Source: Turnera subulata
Lineage: Eukaryota > Streptophyta > Magnoliopsida > Malpighiales > Passifloraceae
Direction of reading: 5' to 3'
DNA: 64,000 nt
Assembly: GCA_028386065.3 (NCBI GenBank)
Contig: JAKUCV010003064.1
Coordinates: 66,288-130,287 of the forward strand
Position 1 is the stretch's first letter. Each line of letters begins with the position of its first letter. The notes below the pieces were generated by a model, which saw only the letters and a list, made by a program, of their open reading frames with translations, was not told the DNA's origin and did no database searches. Below, piece after piece: positions 31,520 through 44,009 of this stretch. A program made the position numbers and the translations under genes.

Positions 31520-34500
31520 TGAAACGACCGCATCCCAAAAACGATAATACAAAATATAACAATTATTAAATGACCAAAATGCCCTTAAAACCAGGGATGC
31601 CATACTCTGTGTAAAAGCATCAACTCAAAATCTAAGAGTAACCAAAAATAAACATCGGGATACTAAAGTCAAAAATAAACCAGGCTTAACTAGCCAATGT
31701 ATCACCGGTTAAACCTACCGGAACAACAACTGAACAAAATCCAAGAACCCAAAACAGTAACCCGACAATAACACGCAGCGGAAAATAATAGTAATGTCAA
31801 TGACAAGTGTAGAATATATATGAGTCAACTCTATAGATCCACCAGGAAGGAAGTGCAGCTGCCTGCTGAAATGCAAGAGTCTGATACCCGAGGTAAGAGC
31901 AACCGTCAACAAGCTACTAACGATCTGTAAAACCACGGTGGTGATTTATATGAGTCGCCTACTCAATGTACAATATAAGACAAACATACAAGCACACGAA
32001 GACAGGCTCGTAGGGTGAGTAAGTCCACGAGCACAAGTATACACACACACAATCAACATGTGTCAAATACCACACATACAAGAGTTTGGTGAATTATCTG
32101 GTTATCATATACTTATTATTATTAAGGGCCCTCTACTGTGTGCGTCGGGCGCGGTAGCGACTGGCCAGTTCCCCAGGGCGTATGCCCAAACGTAATCATA
32201 TATGTATAGTATAAGTAACAACACCGGAATGGGTAAGTTCCGACAAAGAAAACCACTAACAACAAGTGGCCGACAGCTCTAGGAGGGGTGTTCTCCTCAA
32301 AGAAATTATAATACAAAATCTTGGGGCACACCCGTCAGCCCCCAAGTCGCCAGCTCTGTGAGGGGTGCTCTCACCAAAAGAAATGAATAATAACAAATAA
32401 CCAAGGGGTACACCCGACAAATCCCTAAGGCGCCAGCTCTGTGAGGGGTACTCTCACTAATATACTAACCGAGGGCGTACCCATCAATTCCCTCGTCGCC
32501 GTCTCTGTGAATACAATTAACTAAAATAACAGGACCCGAGGGGTCTCTTCCTTCTCGGTGCTACCGGTCAACAGCCCCACAGTAGAACTTATAAATTATT
32601 CAGGTACGTTATGTTACGAATTATGAAAGTTGTATAGGTTCCACCTCATGTCGTATCTAAGTTGTGTACCATTACAGAGGTTCTCTAAACAGAGCCTAAG
32701 CTCACAATATACAGGATATAGCAAGACAGCATATATCACAATCATGGCAATAACAGATCATAAGAGGTTCACATGGCAACAACACATATTTATTGTCACG
32801 GTATTTCAGCACATAAACAACCAGGTACACAACACAGTCAACAGTATGAAGCATACTCAGCAAGCAGTACTACCTAACCATACCAACAAGTATTCGCATA
32901 CAAGTATATAAGTCTTATAGAGTCACCTCAGTTATTATGGCGCTCTGTCTGTCCACCACTAGTACCAGCCGCTCCTAAATTATGCCTCGTGCCTATACAC
33001 ATAGACGCTATAACTCACAAGGATATTCAACAATAAATAAATTATGCATACTTGTGCAATGCAACCGTGAGTTAAATCCAGCCCGACTAGTTTACGACCA
33101 CTCACCAACTATAGCTCCAAGTCACGGGCCTAAAGTTCACAGGCTTAAAGTCCTACTAAGTCCAAAATCATAATCCTGCTTAAAATCCTCATGGTCACTG
33201 GGTCTAAAGCCCACATTCTTAAATCTACTGTTTACCCATACATGTCCTTGGGCCTAAGCCTATCTCTCATTTAAATCCAATTATGTCCAAGTTTTAACAT
33301 ACGGTTGGGCCTGGGCCCGATTCCTCCAACTCCCGTTCTAAGGTTATTTTCCTGAGTCCATGGTTACCGTCATAGAGGTTCTACCCGTATCGGACAACCA
33401 TCCACGTGCTACTCACTGACCCCTCTCGGTTTCTACTAAACATAAATTAGTACATAACCCAATCCGGAATTAAAGTACATACCATGAGTGTACAACAAAT
33501 AACACATCGTCGGGCAATACCGTGAATGCCAGAGAAAATTCTGCCCCACAGGAAATTATCTCATACTCGTCGGAACAGTAACCCGAGTCACCGGAAAATG
33601 CCAACCCGCCGGAATCCGGTCACGGCCTCGCCGGGATTCCTTGACAAATCAAGGACAACCTCCAAAAATTACCCCAAACCACGCGGAACAACGGGGTCCG
33701 AGTCCAAGAACGCGTGCCTCCGTCTCTAAACAACACTACCGACCGAAGCTACCACCTGCAGCAAACCTGCTCTGGCGAACACAACAACAACCCGCAGCAG
33801 ACCCCGCCGTCCACGGCACAAGAACCACCCAAACCGCCATCAACAAAAACAAACACGAAACACCCACGACAGAAACCCGCCACCGAGGGACACCCAGCCA
33901 AAACAGAGCCCGATAAGACACCAATCAACCAAAAGCACACGAAAAGGAGAAAGAAGAACGCAGGAAGAGGCTTACCAGCGGACGACGGTGGCGAACTCAC
34001 ATCCACCTTGGGATTTTCGCCCAGAAACCGCCACACCGAGCCTCCAAGCCACTCCTCTCGACGCAGACAGAAGGGAAGAGGGTAAAGGTGGTGACGGTGG
34101 TGCTTGGCCTCGAGGGTGACGAAGAAAGAAAAGCAAAGAAGAGGAAGATGATGAACGGGTGGCGGCGGCTTGAGGGTACACGAGAGAGAATGAGAGAAGG
34201 AGAAAAGGGGTAGCGGTGCACGGGAGAAGAAAAGAGAGAAAGAGGAAGAAAAGAAAAGGAGTTTTTAGGATTGGCCGGCTTAGTCCCGAAACGACGTCGT
34301 TTCGGACTGAGGCACGGTCAACCCACTTCAGTCAACGCGCACAGCTAGCTTTTTTTTTTTTTCAAAGTTTCAAAACGACGTAGTTTTGACAAACCTTCTC
34401 CAAAACTTAAGTTCCAACTCCAAAGTCCGAATTAATTCCAACGAAGGCTCGATAAAGAAGGAATCCGACCTAAAACTCAGTAATTCGAGGTAATTAAACT

Positions 34501-34599
34501 CCCATAGGTCCAAAACTCCGAAGAACTCACCAGGGTAAAATTGGAATTAAAAATTTCAAAAATTTCATAAATAAAATTATGAAAAATCGGGGCGTTACA
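31520..34599 (-). repeat. 3' LTR of Tekay-2
   Basis: A 3080 bp LTR, TGAAACGACCGC to GGGGCGTTACA in plus-strand view. It holds the core CTACTGTGTGCGTCG (32133-32147) and the tandem hairpin block (about 32270-32580). Open frames at 33526-34085 on both strands lie in its GC-rich part and are not genes. The adjacent polypurine tract (minus AAGTGGGTTAGAAC) is at 34600-34613. Confidence 0.96.
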
Positions 34600-34639
34600 G
34601 TTCTAACCCACTTAAGAAAATTTTGTCCTCGAAATTACA

Positions 34640-35442
34640 AGATAAGAATCAAAACAGATGTGGGTACTGCTCCCACATGTGGGACTCAACCTCCCAAGTA
34701 TCGGAGAATGACGGCTCCTTCTAACTCGAACCATAGGGATAGTACGACTCCTCAACTGCCGTACTTCCTGGGCTAAGATCTCAACCGGCTCCTCGACATA
34801 AGTCAAATCATCAGCAACCTCCAACTCCACAGGTGATACCACATGACTCGGATCAGATTGATAATGCCTCAACATCGAGACATGGAATACATCGTGTATG
34901 CGAGACAGCTCCTCCGGTAAAGCCAATCTGTAGGCGAGCGGACCAATCCGCTCCATGATCTCATAAGGACCGATATAACGAGGGCTCAACTTGCCCTTCC
35001 TCCCAAACCGGATAACACCTCTCTAGGGAGCAACATTGGAGGAACACTCTGTCACCTACACTGTACTCCATCTCCCGACGATGCTTATCAGCATAACTCC
35101 TTTGTCGGTCCTGAGCAGCTCTCATGCACTGCTTGACCACCTCAATCTGACCCACAGTCTCCTGGATAAGATCTGGACCAATCACCTATCTCAAACCCTC
35201 CTCATCCCAACATATCGGACTACGGCACTTTCGCCTATACAAAGCCTCACAAGGCGCCATACCGATACTGGAGTGATAACCGTTGTTATAAGTAAACTCA
35301 ACCAACGGTAATGTATCATCCCAAGAACCACTGAAGTGAGCACACAGGCTCTAAGCATATCCTCTAAAGTCTGAATAGTCCTCTCTGACTGTCCATCTGT
35401 CTGCGGATGAAAAGCTGTACTGAAATTCAGCTTAGTACCCAA
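34640..35442 (-). pseudogene. Tekay-2 integrase C-terminus and broken chromodomain
   Basis: The frame 35191-35442 reads [20 protein letters not shown] with the catalytic Glu region of integrase; it ends at a TAG (35186-35188) where Tekay-1 has CAG. The frame 34961-35185 covers the integrase C-terminal domain. The frame 34612-34989 reads [20 protein letters not shown], then [19 protein letters not shown]. It loses homology at about 34700, where 7 bases present in Tekay-1 are missing, so the Trp-containing part of the chromodomain is out of frame. Confidence 0.9.
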
Positions 35443-36575
35443 AGCTGACTACAAACTCTTCCAGAAGGGGGAAGTGAACCTCGGATCCCTATCCGACACA
35501 ATGGATAGAGGAATTCATGTAATCTGACAACACCCAAGACATACAATCTTGCCAGCTTATCCATCGTATCCGTCTGCTGGATAGGTAGGAAGTGAGCTGA
35601 CTTAGTCAACCTATCGACAATGACCCAAATGGTGTCATGCCGACCCTGGGTCCTCGGTAACCCAATCACAAAATCCATGGTGATATGCTCCCACTTCCAC
35701 TTCGGTATAGCTAACGACCTCATCTTGGCAGCAGGAGCCTGATGCTCGGCCTTCACCTGCTGACAAGTCATGCAACAAGCTACAAACTCCGCAACATCCT
35801 GCTTCATCCCAGGCCACCAATAGTGACTCTTCAGGTTCAGGTACATCTTTGTGCTACCCGGATGCATGGCATAAGGTGCATTGTGTGCCTCATCCATAAT
35901 CCACCTCCTCAGGTCATCCACGTCCGGAACACAAAGACGATCACCCGTCATCAAAGCTTCATCCTCTCGGATGTAAAAACTAGAACTCTCTCCACCGAGA
36001 GCCTTATCCCGCAACTCCGCTAGATGAGGGTCACCGAACTGCAACTCCATAATCTTATCCCGCAAGGTCGGTCGGATGCTCAAACTGGCCAACAAGGCCC
36101 CGGTATTATCAACCTCCAACTGGGCATCCAAAGACCTCAACTCTAACAACGAAGGCAAATCAAAGGAAATCGGCTCCTCATCTACAGATGAAACTCTCTT
36201 CCGGCTCAAAGCATCTACAACCACATTAGCCTTCCCCGGATGGTACTTAATAGTACAATCATAATCCTTCAGGAGCTCGATCCAATGCCTCTTCCTCATA
36301 TTGAGCTCCTTCTGGGTCATGATGTACTTCAAGCTCTTGTGATCCGTGAAAATTCGACACTTCTCCCCGAAAAGATGGTGTCTCCAAATCTTCAAAGCAA
36401 AGATCACAACAGCTAACTCCAAATCATGGGTCGGATAATTCTTCTCATGAGTCCTCAACTGCCTAGAAGCACAGGCAATCACCCGACCCTCTTGCATCAA
36501 CACACAACCCAAACCCACACTAGAAGAAACACTAAACACCGTGCACTCCACACCGGGTCTAGGAACTGTCAACAC
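35427..36575 (-). pseudogene. Tekay-2 RNase H and integrase N-terminal and core
   Basis: A 382-codon frame. It begins in the RNase H domain ([32 protein letters not shown]), then passes through the HHCC zinc-binding region of integrase ([31 protein letters not shown]) and the core with [13 protein letters not shown] and [16 protein letters not shown] one-base deletion at about 35511-35519 shifts the frame just before the second catalytic Asp (SDRD in Tekay-1), so the last residues are out of frame. Confidence 0.93.
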
Positions 36576-36614
36576 TAGTGCAGAAGTTAACCGGCTCTTC
36601 AGCTCCTCAAAGCT

Positions 36615-37613
36615 CTACTGGCAACGATCATCCCACACATAAGAGTAATCTTTCCTCAACAGCTTAGTCATGGGACCTGCTATCAGGGAAAAACCCTCAA
36701 TGAACCTGCGATAGTAACCCGCAAGTCCGAGGAAATTTCGCACCTCAGATGCATTCTTCGGTGGTTCCCACTCCATAACCGCCTTAACCTTGGCCGGGTC
36801 TACCTTAATACCTTCTCCCGACACTATATGCCCGAGAAAAGCCACCTCATCCAACCAAAACTCGCATTTGCTGAGTTTGGCATAAAGCTGCTTCTCCCGC
36901 AGTCTCTGCAACATCAGTCTCAAATGCTCCTCATGCTTGGCCTTACTCCTCGAGTAGACCAGAATATCATCAATGAAAACAACCACAAGCCGATCTAGGA
37001 ACTCATGGAACACCCCATGCATCACACACATGAACACTGCCAGAATATTTGTCAACCTGAAAGGAACCACGACAAATTCATAATGACCATACCGAGTGCG
37101 AAAAGCAGTCTTTGGTATGTCTTGTTCTGCAATCCTGACCTGATGATATCCGGATCGCAAGTCGATCTTTGAGAACACAGATGCTCCCTGCAACTGATCA
37201 AACAAGTCATCAATCCTAGGCAACGAATACTTGTTCTTCACAGTCACTTTGTTCAACTGCCTGTAGTCCACACACATCCGCATACTTCCATCCTTCTTTT
37301 TAACAAACAAGACCGGGGCACCCCAAGGTGAAGTGCTCGGTCTAATGAAACCTTTTTCTAGCAACTCCTCCAACTGCTTCTTCAACTCCTGAAGTTCAGT
37401 CGGAGCCATTCTATATGGTGGAATAGAGATAGGAGTAACTCCCGGTACCAAGTCCACTGTGTACTCCACCTCTCGCTCCGAAGGTAAACCTGGTAACTCA
37501 TCAGGAAAAACATCTGGAAACTCCCTCACTATTGGAATGTCCTCCAAACCCGGCACTGGTACCGTAGAGTCCACCACATGCGCAAGGAAAGCATCACTTC
37601 CTTCCCGAATCAT
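36615..37613 (-). pseudogene. Tekay-2 reverse transcriptase
   Basis: A 332-codon frame carrying the whole RT domain: [51 protein letters not shown], the catalytic [33 protein letters not shown] and [15 protein letters not shown]. It ends at TAG (36615-36617) where Tekay-1 has a CAG. RT copies element RNA into DNA in cytoplasmic particles. The domain itself looks intact; what prevents function is the nonsense changes before and after it. Confidence 0.96.
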
Positions 37614-37622
37614 CCTGAAAGC

Positions 37623-38018
37623 CTACATGGCTGACATACAACAAGCAGAAAGAGCTCTCCTATCCTCAACAAATACCAATCTACGCCCTAAAAGAGAACA
37701 CAAGGCCACTTCCTTGGCTCGGCAATCTACCACAGCTTGGTGTCTCGACAACCAATCCATGCCAAGAATCACATCAAACTCACTCAAATCCATAACACAA
37801 AGATCAGTGGGAAAACACTCACCATCATACTCAACGGATACATTCCTACATACCCGATCCACACTAACTATACTACCCGTAGGTAACCGAACTCTCAAGG
37901 GTCTACCTAAGTCATCATCATCACAATCATGTCTAGTCATGTATACACGTGAAATAAAGGAATGTGTAGAGCCTGAATCAACAAAAGCATGTGCACGATG
38001 ACCAAAAACGATAAACAT
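37623..38018 (-). pseudogene. Tekay-2 aspartic protease
   Basis: The frame encodes HAFVDSGSTHSFIS with an intact D-S-G triad (37971-37979), followed by CRNVSVEYDGECFPTDLCVM and FDVILGMDWLSRHQAVVDCR, the flap and C-terminal hydrophobic motifs of plant Ty3 proteases. It ends at TAG (37623-37625), again CAG in Tekay-1. In Tekay-1 the catalytic Asp is lost. Confidence 0.93.
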
Positions 38019-38089
38019 ACCTGCAATGACCTCTGGAGCATCACTAGCCTCCTCTCTGGTGATGGCATAAACTCGAGGTGTAGCCGCCT

Positions 38090-39362
38090 ACGTCGCTCCA
38101 CCTCTGCCCCCAGATTCATTACCACGATCCCGACCTCTGTATCCATTGCCCCTGCCTGAGCCTGAAGCTACCGAACTCTGAACCGTGTCCTGAGATCCAC
38201 CACTAGACTTCTCAGGATAATTGGGCCTGATGTGCCCGAACTTCCCACAACCCCAGCACTTGAATGGAGGGCGCTCTGAAACATCCTGTCCACGGGACAC
38301 ATCCTAATGCGACTGACCACCCGATGATCTACCCGATCCACCTCGGTAGCTACCTCCCCAGTTCTTCTTAGACCCACGGAAAGAAGAACCTCCCGAATAA
38401 CCACCACTAGAAGTTGTATACTGCCTCTTCGGCTGACTACCACTGCCTGGAAAAGATGAATCCCGCTTCTTTTGCCCAGCCACTCGATCCTGCTGTGCTA
38501 CCAATAGGATCCTCTCCGTGTCCACTGCAGCCTCACAAACTGCATCCCAGGTCTTGTGCCTCCCACTAGCCACAGGTGCACCCACGGTGTGGCGTAGAGC
38601 ATTCACAAACCGTCTGTACTTGGTCTCCTCATCTGGCACAAACTCCCTGGCATAGGAGAGAAGAGTGTTGTACCGAATCCGAAATGCAGTGACTGACTCA
38701 TCATCCCCCCTGTCTGATCTCAAGGAACTGCTTCTTCAGCTCCTTCTGATAACTGATAGAAAGGAACTCCTTATAGAACCTCTCCTTGAAGTCCTCCCAT
38801 GGCATCACCACTGGTTTAGGCATATTTGCCACCAGTTCCTGCCACCAAGTCTGAGCATAACCAGTGAACATATGGGCCACATACTTTGCCCGAGATGTTG
38901 GCTGACATGTGAACTTTTCCATCACATTCTCCACTTGTATGAACCAAACTTTTGCCAGCTTCTCCATCATGTCCTTGCCCGAGAACTCGCCAATCCCCAA
39001 CTTGCTGATGTGCTTGTAGCCACTCTCCAGACTACCCACTGTGGGATCTGCAAAAGGCACCAGCTATGCCCTCTGCTGATGCTGGTGAAACTGCTGAAAC
39101 TGCTGCCACTAGAGAAAAGCCTGATACTGCTGCAGTATCACTGGGTCCATACCCGGAGGTACTACATTCTGCTGCCCAGCTCCCGTAGATCCACCCCCTG
39201 CTGTATTGGAGTTCCCTAGCCAGTTGGAACCTGTCCTCCTGCTGCATCATCCTGCACCCCGTTATCGTTCCCTTGCCCAACGGGAACCTGCATCACCGAC
39301 ACGTTGTCGGAAACATGACTAGGGGCGTGCCCCTCGGGATTGTGTTGATCCTGGTGTTCCAT
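38090..39362 (-). pseudogene. Tekay-2 gag
   Basis: The start is the ATG at 39360-39362 (MEHQDQHNPEGHAPSHVSDN). After stops at 39216, 39109 and 39064, the frame 38701-39060 encodes the gag core (GIGEFSGKDMMEKL, then YVAHMFTGYAQTWWQEL). The frame 38304-38723 continues with RRFVNALRHTVG and the Gly/Ser-rich linker. After another TAG at 38304-38306 comes the zinc knuckle at 38219-38261, reading CWGCGKFGHIRPNY, with Tyr in place of the fourth Cys. Gag would form the particle that packages element RNA; four stops and a frameshift near 38702 prevent that here. Confidence 0.92.
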
Positions 39363-39485
39363 GTCGACGCCTATATGAATGCAACTTGTCAAGAACAGTT
39401 TACAAAATCGACACAAAACTGGAACAGGCCTATGCACAGCAATCACAACAGACACTTGTTTGAAAACCCAAAAGACCTAAAGCGT

Positions 39486-39497
39486 GCTCCGCTACCA
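39486..39497 (-). other. Primer binding site of Tekay-2
   Basis: Minus strand TGGTAGCGGAGC, three bases inside the 5' LTR. It matches the initiator tRNA-Met complement TGGTATCAGAGC in 10 of 12 positions. Confidence 0.78.
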
Positions 39498-39500
39498 AGC

Positions 39501-42500
39501 TGAAACGACCGCATCCCAAAAACGATAATACAAAATATAACAATTATAAAATTACCAAAATGCCCTTAAAACCAGGGATGCCAAACTCTGTGTAAAAGCA
39601 TCAACTCAAAATCTCAGAGTAACCAAAAATAAACATCGGGATACAAGAGTCAAAAATAAACCGGGCTTAACTAGACAATGTATCACTGGTTAAACCTACC
39701 GGAACAACAACTGAACAAAATCCAAGAACCCAAAACAGTAACCCGACAATAACACGCAGCAAAAAATAACAGTAATGTCAATGACAAGTGTAGAACGTAT
39801 ATGAGTCAACTCTATGGATCCACCAGGAAGGAAGTACAGCTACCTGCTGAAATGCAAGAGTCTGATACCCGAGGTAAGAGCAACTGTCAACAAGCTACTA
39901 ACGATCTGTAAAACCACGGTGGCGATTTATGTGAGTCGCCTACTCAATATACAATATAAGACAAACATACAGGCACACGAAGACAAGCTCGTAGGGTGAG
40001 TAAGTCCACAAGCACAAGTATACACACACACAATCAACATGTGTCAAATACCACACATACAAGAGTTTGGTGAATTATCTGGTTATCATAAAGTTATTAT
40101 TATTAAGGGCCCTCTACTGTGTGCGTCGGGCGCGATAGCAACTGGCCAGTTCCCCAGGGCATATGCCCAAATGTAATCATATATATATAGTATAAATAAC
40201 AACACCGGAATGGGTAAGTTCCGACAAAGAAAACCACTAACAATAAGTGGCCGACAGCTCTAGGAGGGGTGTTCTCCTCAAAGAAATTATAATACAAAAT
40301 CTTGGGGCACACCCGTTAGCCCCTAAGTCGCCAGCTCTGTGAGGGGTGCTCTCACCAAAAGAAATGAATAATAATAAATAACCAAGGCGTACAACCGACA
40401 AATCCCCAAGGCGCCAGCTCTGTGAGGGGTACTCTCACTAATATACTAACTGAGGGCGTACCCATCAATTCCCTTGTCGCCGTCTCTGTGAATACAATTC
40501 ACTAAAATAACAGGACCCGAGGGGTACCCTCTCTTCCCTCTCGGTGCTACCGGTCAACAGCCCCACAGTAGAACTTATAAATTATTCAGGTACGTTACGT
40601 TACCAATTATGAAAGTTGTATAGGTGTCACCTCAAGTCGTATCTAAGTTGTGTACCATTACAGAGGTTCTCTAAACAGAGCCTAAGCTCACAATATATAG
40701 GATATAGCAAGACAGCATATATCACAAGCATGGCAATAACAGCTCATAGGAGGATCACATGGCAACAACACATATTTATTGTCACGGTAATTCAGCATAT
40801 AAACAACCAGGTACACAACACAGTCAACAGTATGAAGCATACTCAGCAAGCAGTACTACCTAACCATACCAACAAGTATTCCCATACAAGTATATAAGTC
40901 TTATAGAGTCACCTCAGTTATTATGGCGCTTTGTCTGTCCACCACTAGTACCAGTCGCTCCTGAATTATGCCTCGTGCCTATACATATAAACGCCATAAC
41001 TCACAAGGATATTCAACAATAAATAAATTATGCATACTTGTACAATGCAACCGTGAGTTAAATCCAACCAGACTACTTTACTACCACTTACCAACTATAG
41101 CTCCAAGTCACGGGCCTAAAGTTCACAGGCTTAAAGCCCTACTAAGTCCAAAATCATAATCCTGCTTAAAATCCTTATGGTCTCTGGGCCTAAAGCCCAC
41201 ATCCTTAAATCTATCGTTTACCCATACATGTCCTTGGGCCTAAGCCCATCTCTCATTTAAATCCAATTAAGTCCAAGTTTTAACATACGGTTGGGCCTGG
41301 GCCCGATTCCTCCAACTCCCGTTCTAAGGTTATTTTCCCGAGTCCATGGTTACCGTCCTAGAGGTTCTACCCGTATCGGACAACCATCCATGTGCTACTC
41401 ACTCACCCCTCTCGGTTTCTACTAAACACAAATTAGTACATAACCCAATCCGAAATTAAATTACATGCCATGCGTGTACAACAAATAACACATCGTCGGG
41501 CAATACCGTGAATGCCAAAGAAAATTCCGCCCCATCGGAAATTATCTCCTACTCGCCGGAACAGTAACCCGAGTCATCAAAAACTGCTAACCCGCCGGAA
41601 TCCGATCACGGCCTCGCCGGGATTCCTTGACAACTCAAGGACAACCTCTAAAAATTAACCCAAACCACGCGGAACAACGGGGTCCGAGTCCAAGAACGCG
41701 CGCCTTCGGCTCTAAACAACACTACCGACCGAAGCTACCACCTGCAGCAAACCTGCTCTGGCGAACACAACAACAACCCGCAGCAGACCCCGCTGTCCAC
41801 GGCACAAGAACCACCCAAACCGCCATCAACAAAAACGAACCCGAAACACCCACGACACAAACCCGCCACCGAGGGTCACCCAGCCAAAACAGAGCCCGAT
41901 AAGACACCAATCAACCAAAAGCACACGAAAAGGAGAAAGAAGAACGCAGGAAGAGGCTTACCAGCGGACGGCGGGGGCGAACTCACATCCACCTTGGGAT
42001 TTCCGCCCAGAACCCGCCACACCGAGCCTCCAAGCCACTCCTCTCGACGCAGATAGAAGGGAAAAGGGTAAAGGTGGTGACGGCGGTGCTTGGCCTCGAG
42101 GGTGACAAAGAAAGAAAAGCAAAGAAGAGGAAGATGATGAACGGGTGGCGGCGGCGGCTTGAGGGTACACGAGAGAGAATGAGAGAAGGAGAAAAGGGGT
42201 AGCGGCGCACGGGAGAAGAAAGGAGAGAAAGAGGGAGAAGAGAAAAGGAGTTTTTAGGGTTGGCCGGCTCAGTCCCGAAACGACGTCGTTTCGGACTGAG
42301 GTTCGGTCAACCCACTTCAGTCAACGCGCGCAGCTAGCTTTTTTTTTTTTCAAAGTTTCAAAACGACGTAGTTTTGACAAACCTTCTCCAAAACTTAAGT
42401 TCCAACTCCAAAGTCCGATTTAATTCCAACGAAGGCTCGATAAAGAAGGAATCGGACCTAAAACTCAGTAATTCGAGGTAATTAAACACCCATAGGTCCA

Positions 42501-42587
42501 AAACTCCGAAGAACTCATGAGGGTAAAATTAGAATTAAAAATTCCCAAAATTTCATAAATAAAATTATGAAAAATTGGGGCGTTACA
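39501..42587 (-). repeat. 5' LTR of Tekay-2
   Basis: A 3087 bp LTR, closely matching 31520-34599 from end to end. It contains the same hairpin block (about 40255-40560), core CTACTGTGTGCGTCG (40114-40128), the palindrome CGAAACGACGTCGTTTCG (about 42276) and a GA-rich tract (about 42050-42250). Its right border is followed at once by TSD TGTCG and the LINE. Confidence 0.96.
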
Positions 42588-42592
42588 TGTCG

Positions 42593-43146
42593 GTGTTCAA
42601 CTTTACAAAGCCAGCAGGTGGTGGCGACCAGTGCGAAGCCGGGGAGGAGGGAGGAGCAAAGATAGGAGCAAGTTGAGTTGCCTTATACCCAGACAGCAAG
42701 TCCATAGCATTGCGGATGAGTATCCCAATAGGAGAGCTCTCATTCTGAAAGATAAGTTGGCTCCTATCCTTCCATATGTACCACATTATTAAGAGCATTT
42801 TCTCCATAAAGCACCACCCATGCGAGTTGGAAACCTAGTAAAGCCAATCCCCACACGAAACCGTAGCATCAGCAGAGGAGACAACTGGAAAAGGGCAGGC
42901 TGCCCAAACTTGCCTCGTCCAAGAACAATCATAGAATAGGTGCAAAGGATTCTCCGCATTCAGATGACTGCGAGGACATAGAGTATCAATAGGCACATGT
43001 TGCAGGACAAGGTTTGTTCGAACAGGGATAATGTTGTTGCATATCTTCCACGCAAAGGACCGTATCTTCGGGGGGAAAGAGAGTTTCCAAATATTCCTCC
43101 ACCATACACGCCAATTAGGATCAGTTCCTAACTCCCATGCAGAAAC
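42593..43146 (-). pseudogene. LINE ORF2 zinc-binding region and start of RNase H
   Basis: The minus frame 42583-42807 reads MWYIWKDRSQLIFQNE and, after a Ser/Pro linker, PPPAGFVKLNTD, the entry into the RNase H domain. Upstream, about 42830-43140 encodes the zf-RVT region (FPPKIRSFAWKIC, a CPRSHLNAENPLHLFYDCS Cys/His cluster). Tekay-2 is inserted right after the KLNTD motif. A TAG at 43147-43149 separates this from the RT tail. Confidence 0.88.
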
Positions 43147-44009
43147 CTAAGGATATAACGAGGAGAGAGCTACCCGATAACTAGACTTCACAGTGTACTC
43201 CCCTGAATTGGTATGGAACCATGTCAGGGAATCTTGATGAGAACCCATGGCCAGGGGGATAGTCTTAATGAGGTAAGCTTCCTCCTCATTGAAAATGCTA
43301 TCCACTAAAGAATGATCCCAGTTGCCCATAATAGAGTCAATAAGTTCATGTACTGTAGCCTGGGCATGTATACGGGAAACTGGGGGCTCCACCCGAGAAC
43401 GCCCCTCTCTTGGGAGCCACTGGTCACTCCAAATCAAGACACTACTGCCCGACCCAACATATTTGATCAAGCCTTGTTCAAAGAGCGGTCGTGATCCAAG
43501 GATACTACGCCAGGTGAAGCTAGGTTGGTACCCAAGTTGAGCCTCCATAAAAGATGAGTTAGGATAGTATCTTGCCTTAAGCATACGTGCTAATAAACTG
43601 GAATCATCAGTCAGAAGGTGAAAGCCTTGCTTATCAAGAAAGGCAAGATTTGTAACTTCGAAGACACGAAATCCCAAACCACCAATAGACTTTGAGCAAC
43701 ACAATTTCTCCAAAGCTAGCCAATGGATGCATCTCTGTCCATCACGGTGACCCCACCAAAACTGTCTAACCATAATCTCAAGCTGAGAACAGATGGAATC
43801 AGGTAAACAGAAACAGCTCAATATGTAATTTGGTATAGACTGAACCACTGACTTGATAAAGATCTCACATCCGGTATCCGTCAAGAATTTCTCCTTCCAT
43901 TGACCCATCTTTTTGGCCACTCTATCACAAATAGCTGTAAAGATAGCCTTCTTTGACCGACCAATCAGTGCTAGCCCCAGATACTTATCTAAGGTATCAA
44001 CCGCCTTTA
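43147..44009 (-). pseudogene. LINE ORF2 reverse transcriptase C-terminal part
   Basis: A frame of about 285 LINE codons: VDTLDKYLGLALIGRSKKAI, KMGQWKEKFLTDTGCEIFIK, QSIPNYILSCFCLP, QFWWGHRDGQRCIHWLALEK, SIGGLGFRVFE, LARMLKARYYPNSSF and TWRSILGSR. This is the thumb region and downstream segment of plant LINE ORF2. On the 5' side a solo LTR (44010-47233) interrupts it. The frame matches that of 47239 onwards. Confidence 0.93.

Larger units (their letters stand above)
31520..42587 (-). mobile_element. Ty3/gypsy chromovirus Tekay-2, complete with both LTRs, TSD TGTCG
   Basis: An 11,068 bp element on the minus strand: LTRs 31520-34599 and 39501-42587, internal region 34600-39500. It is flanked by a perfect 5 bp duplication TGTCG (31515-31519 and 42588-42592) inside the RNase H domain of the LINE. 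The two LTRs look only a few percent different, so insertion is relatively recent. Gag, protease, RT, RNase H, integrase and chromodomain segments are all present in order. Several CAG-to-TAG stops, an integrase frameshift and a 7-base chromodomain deletion make it defective. Confidence 0.97.
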
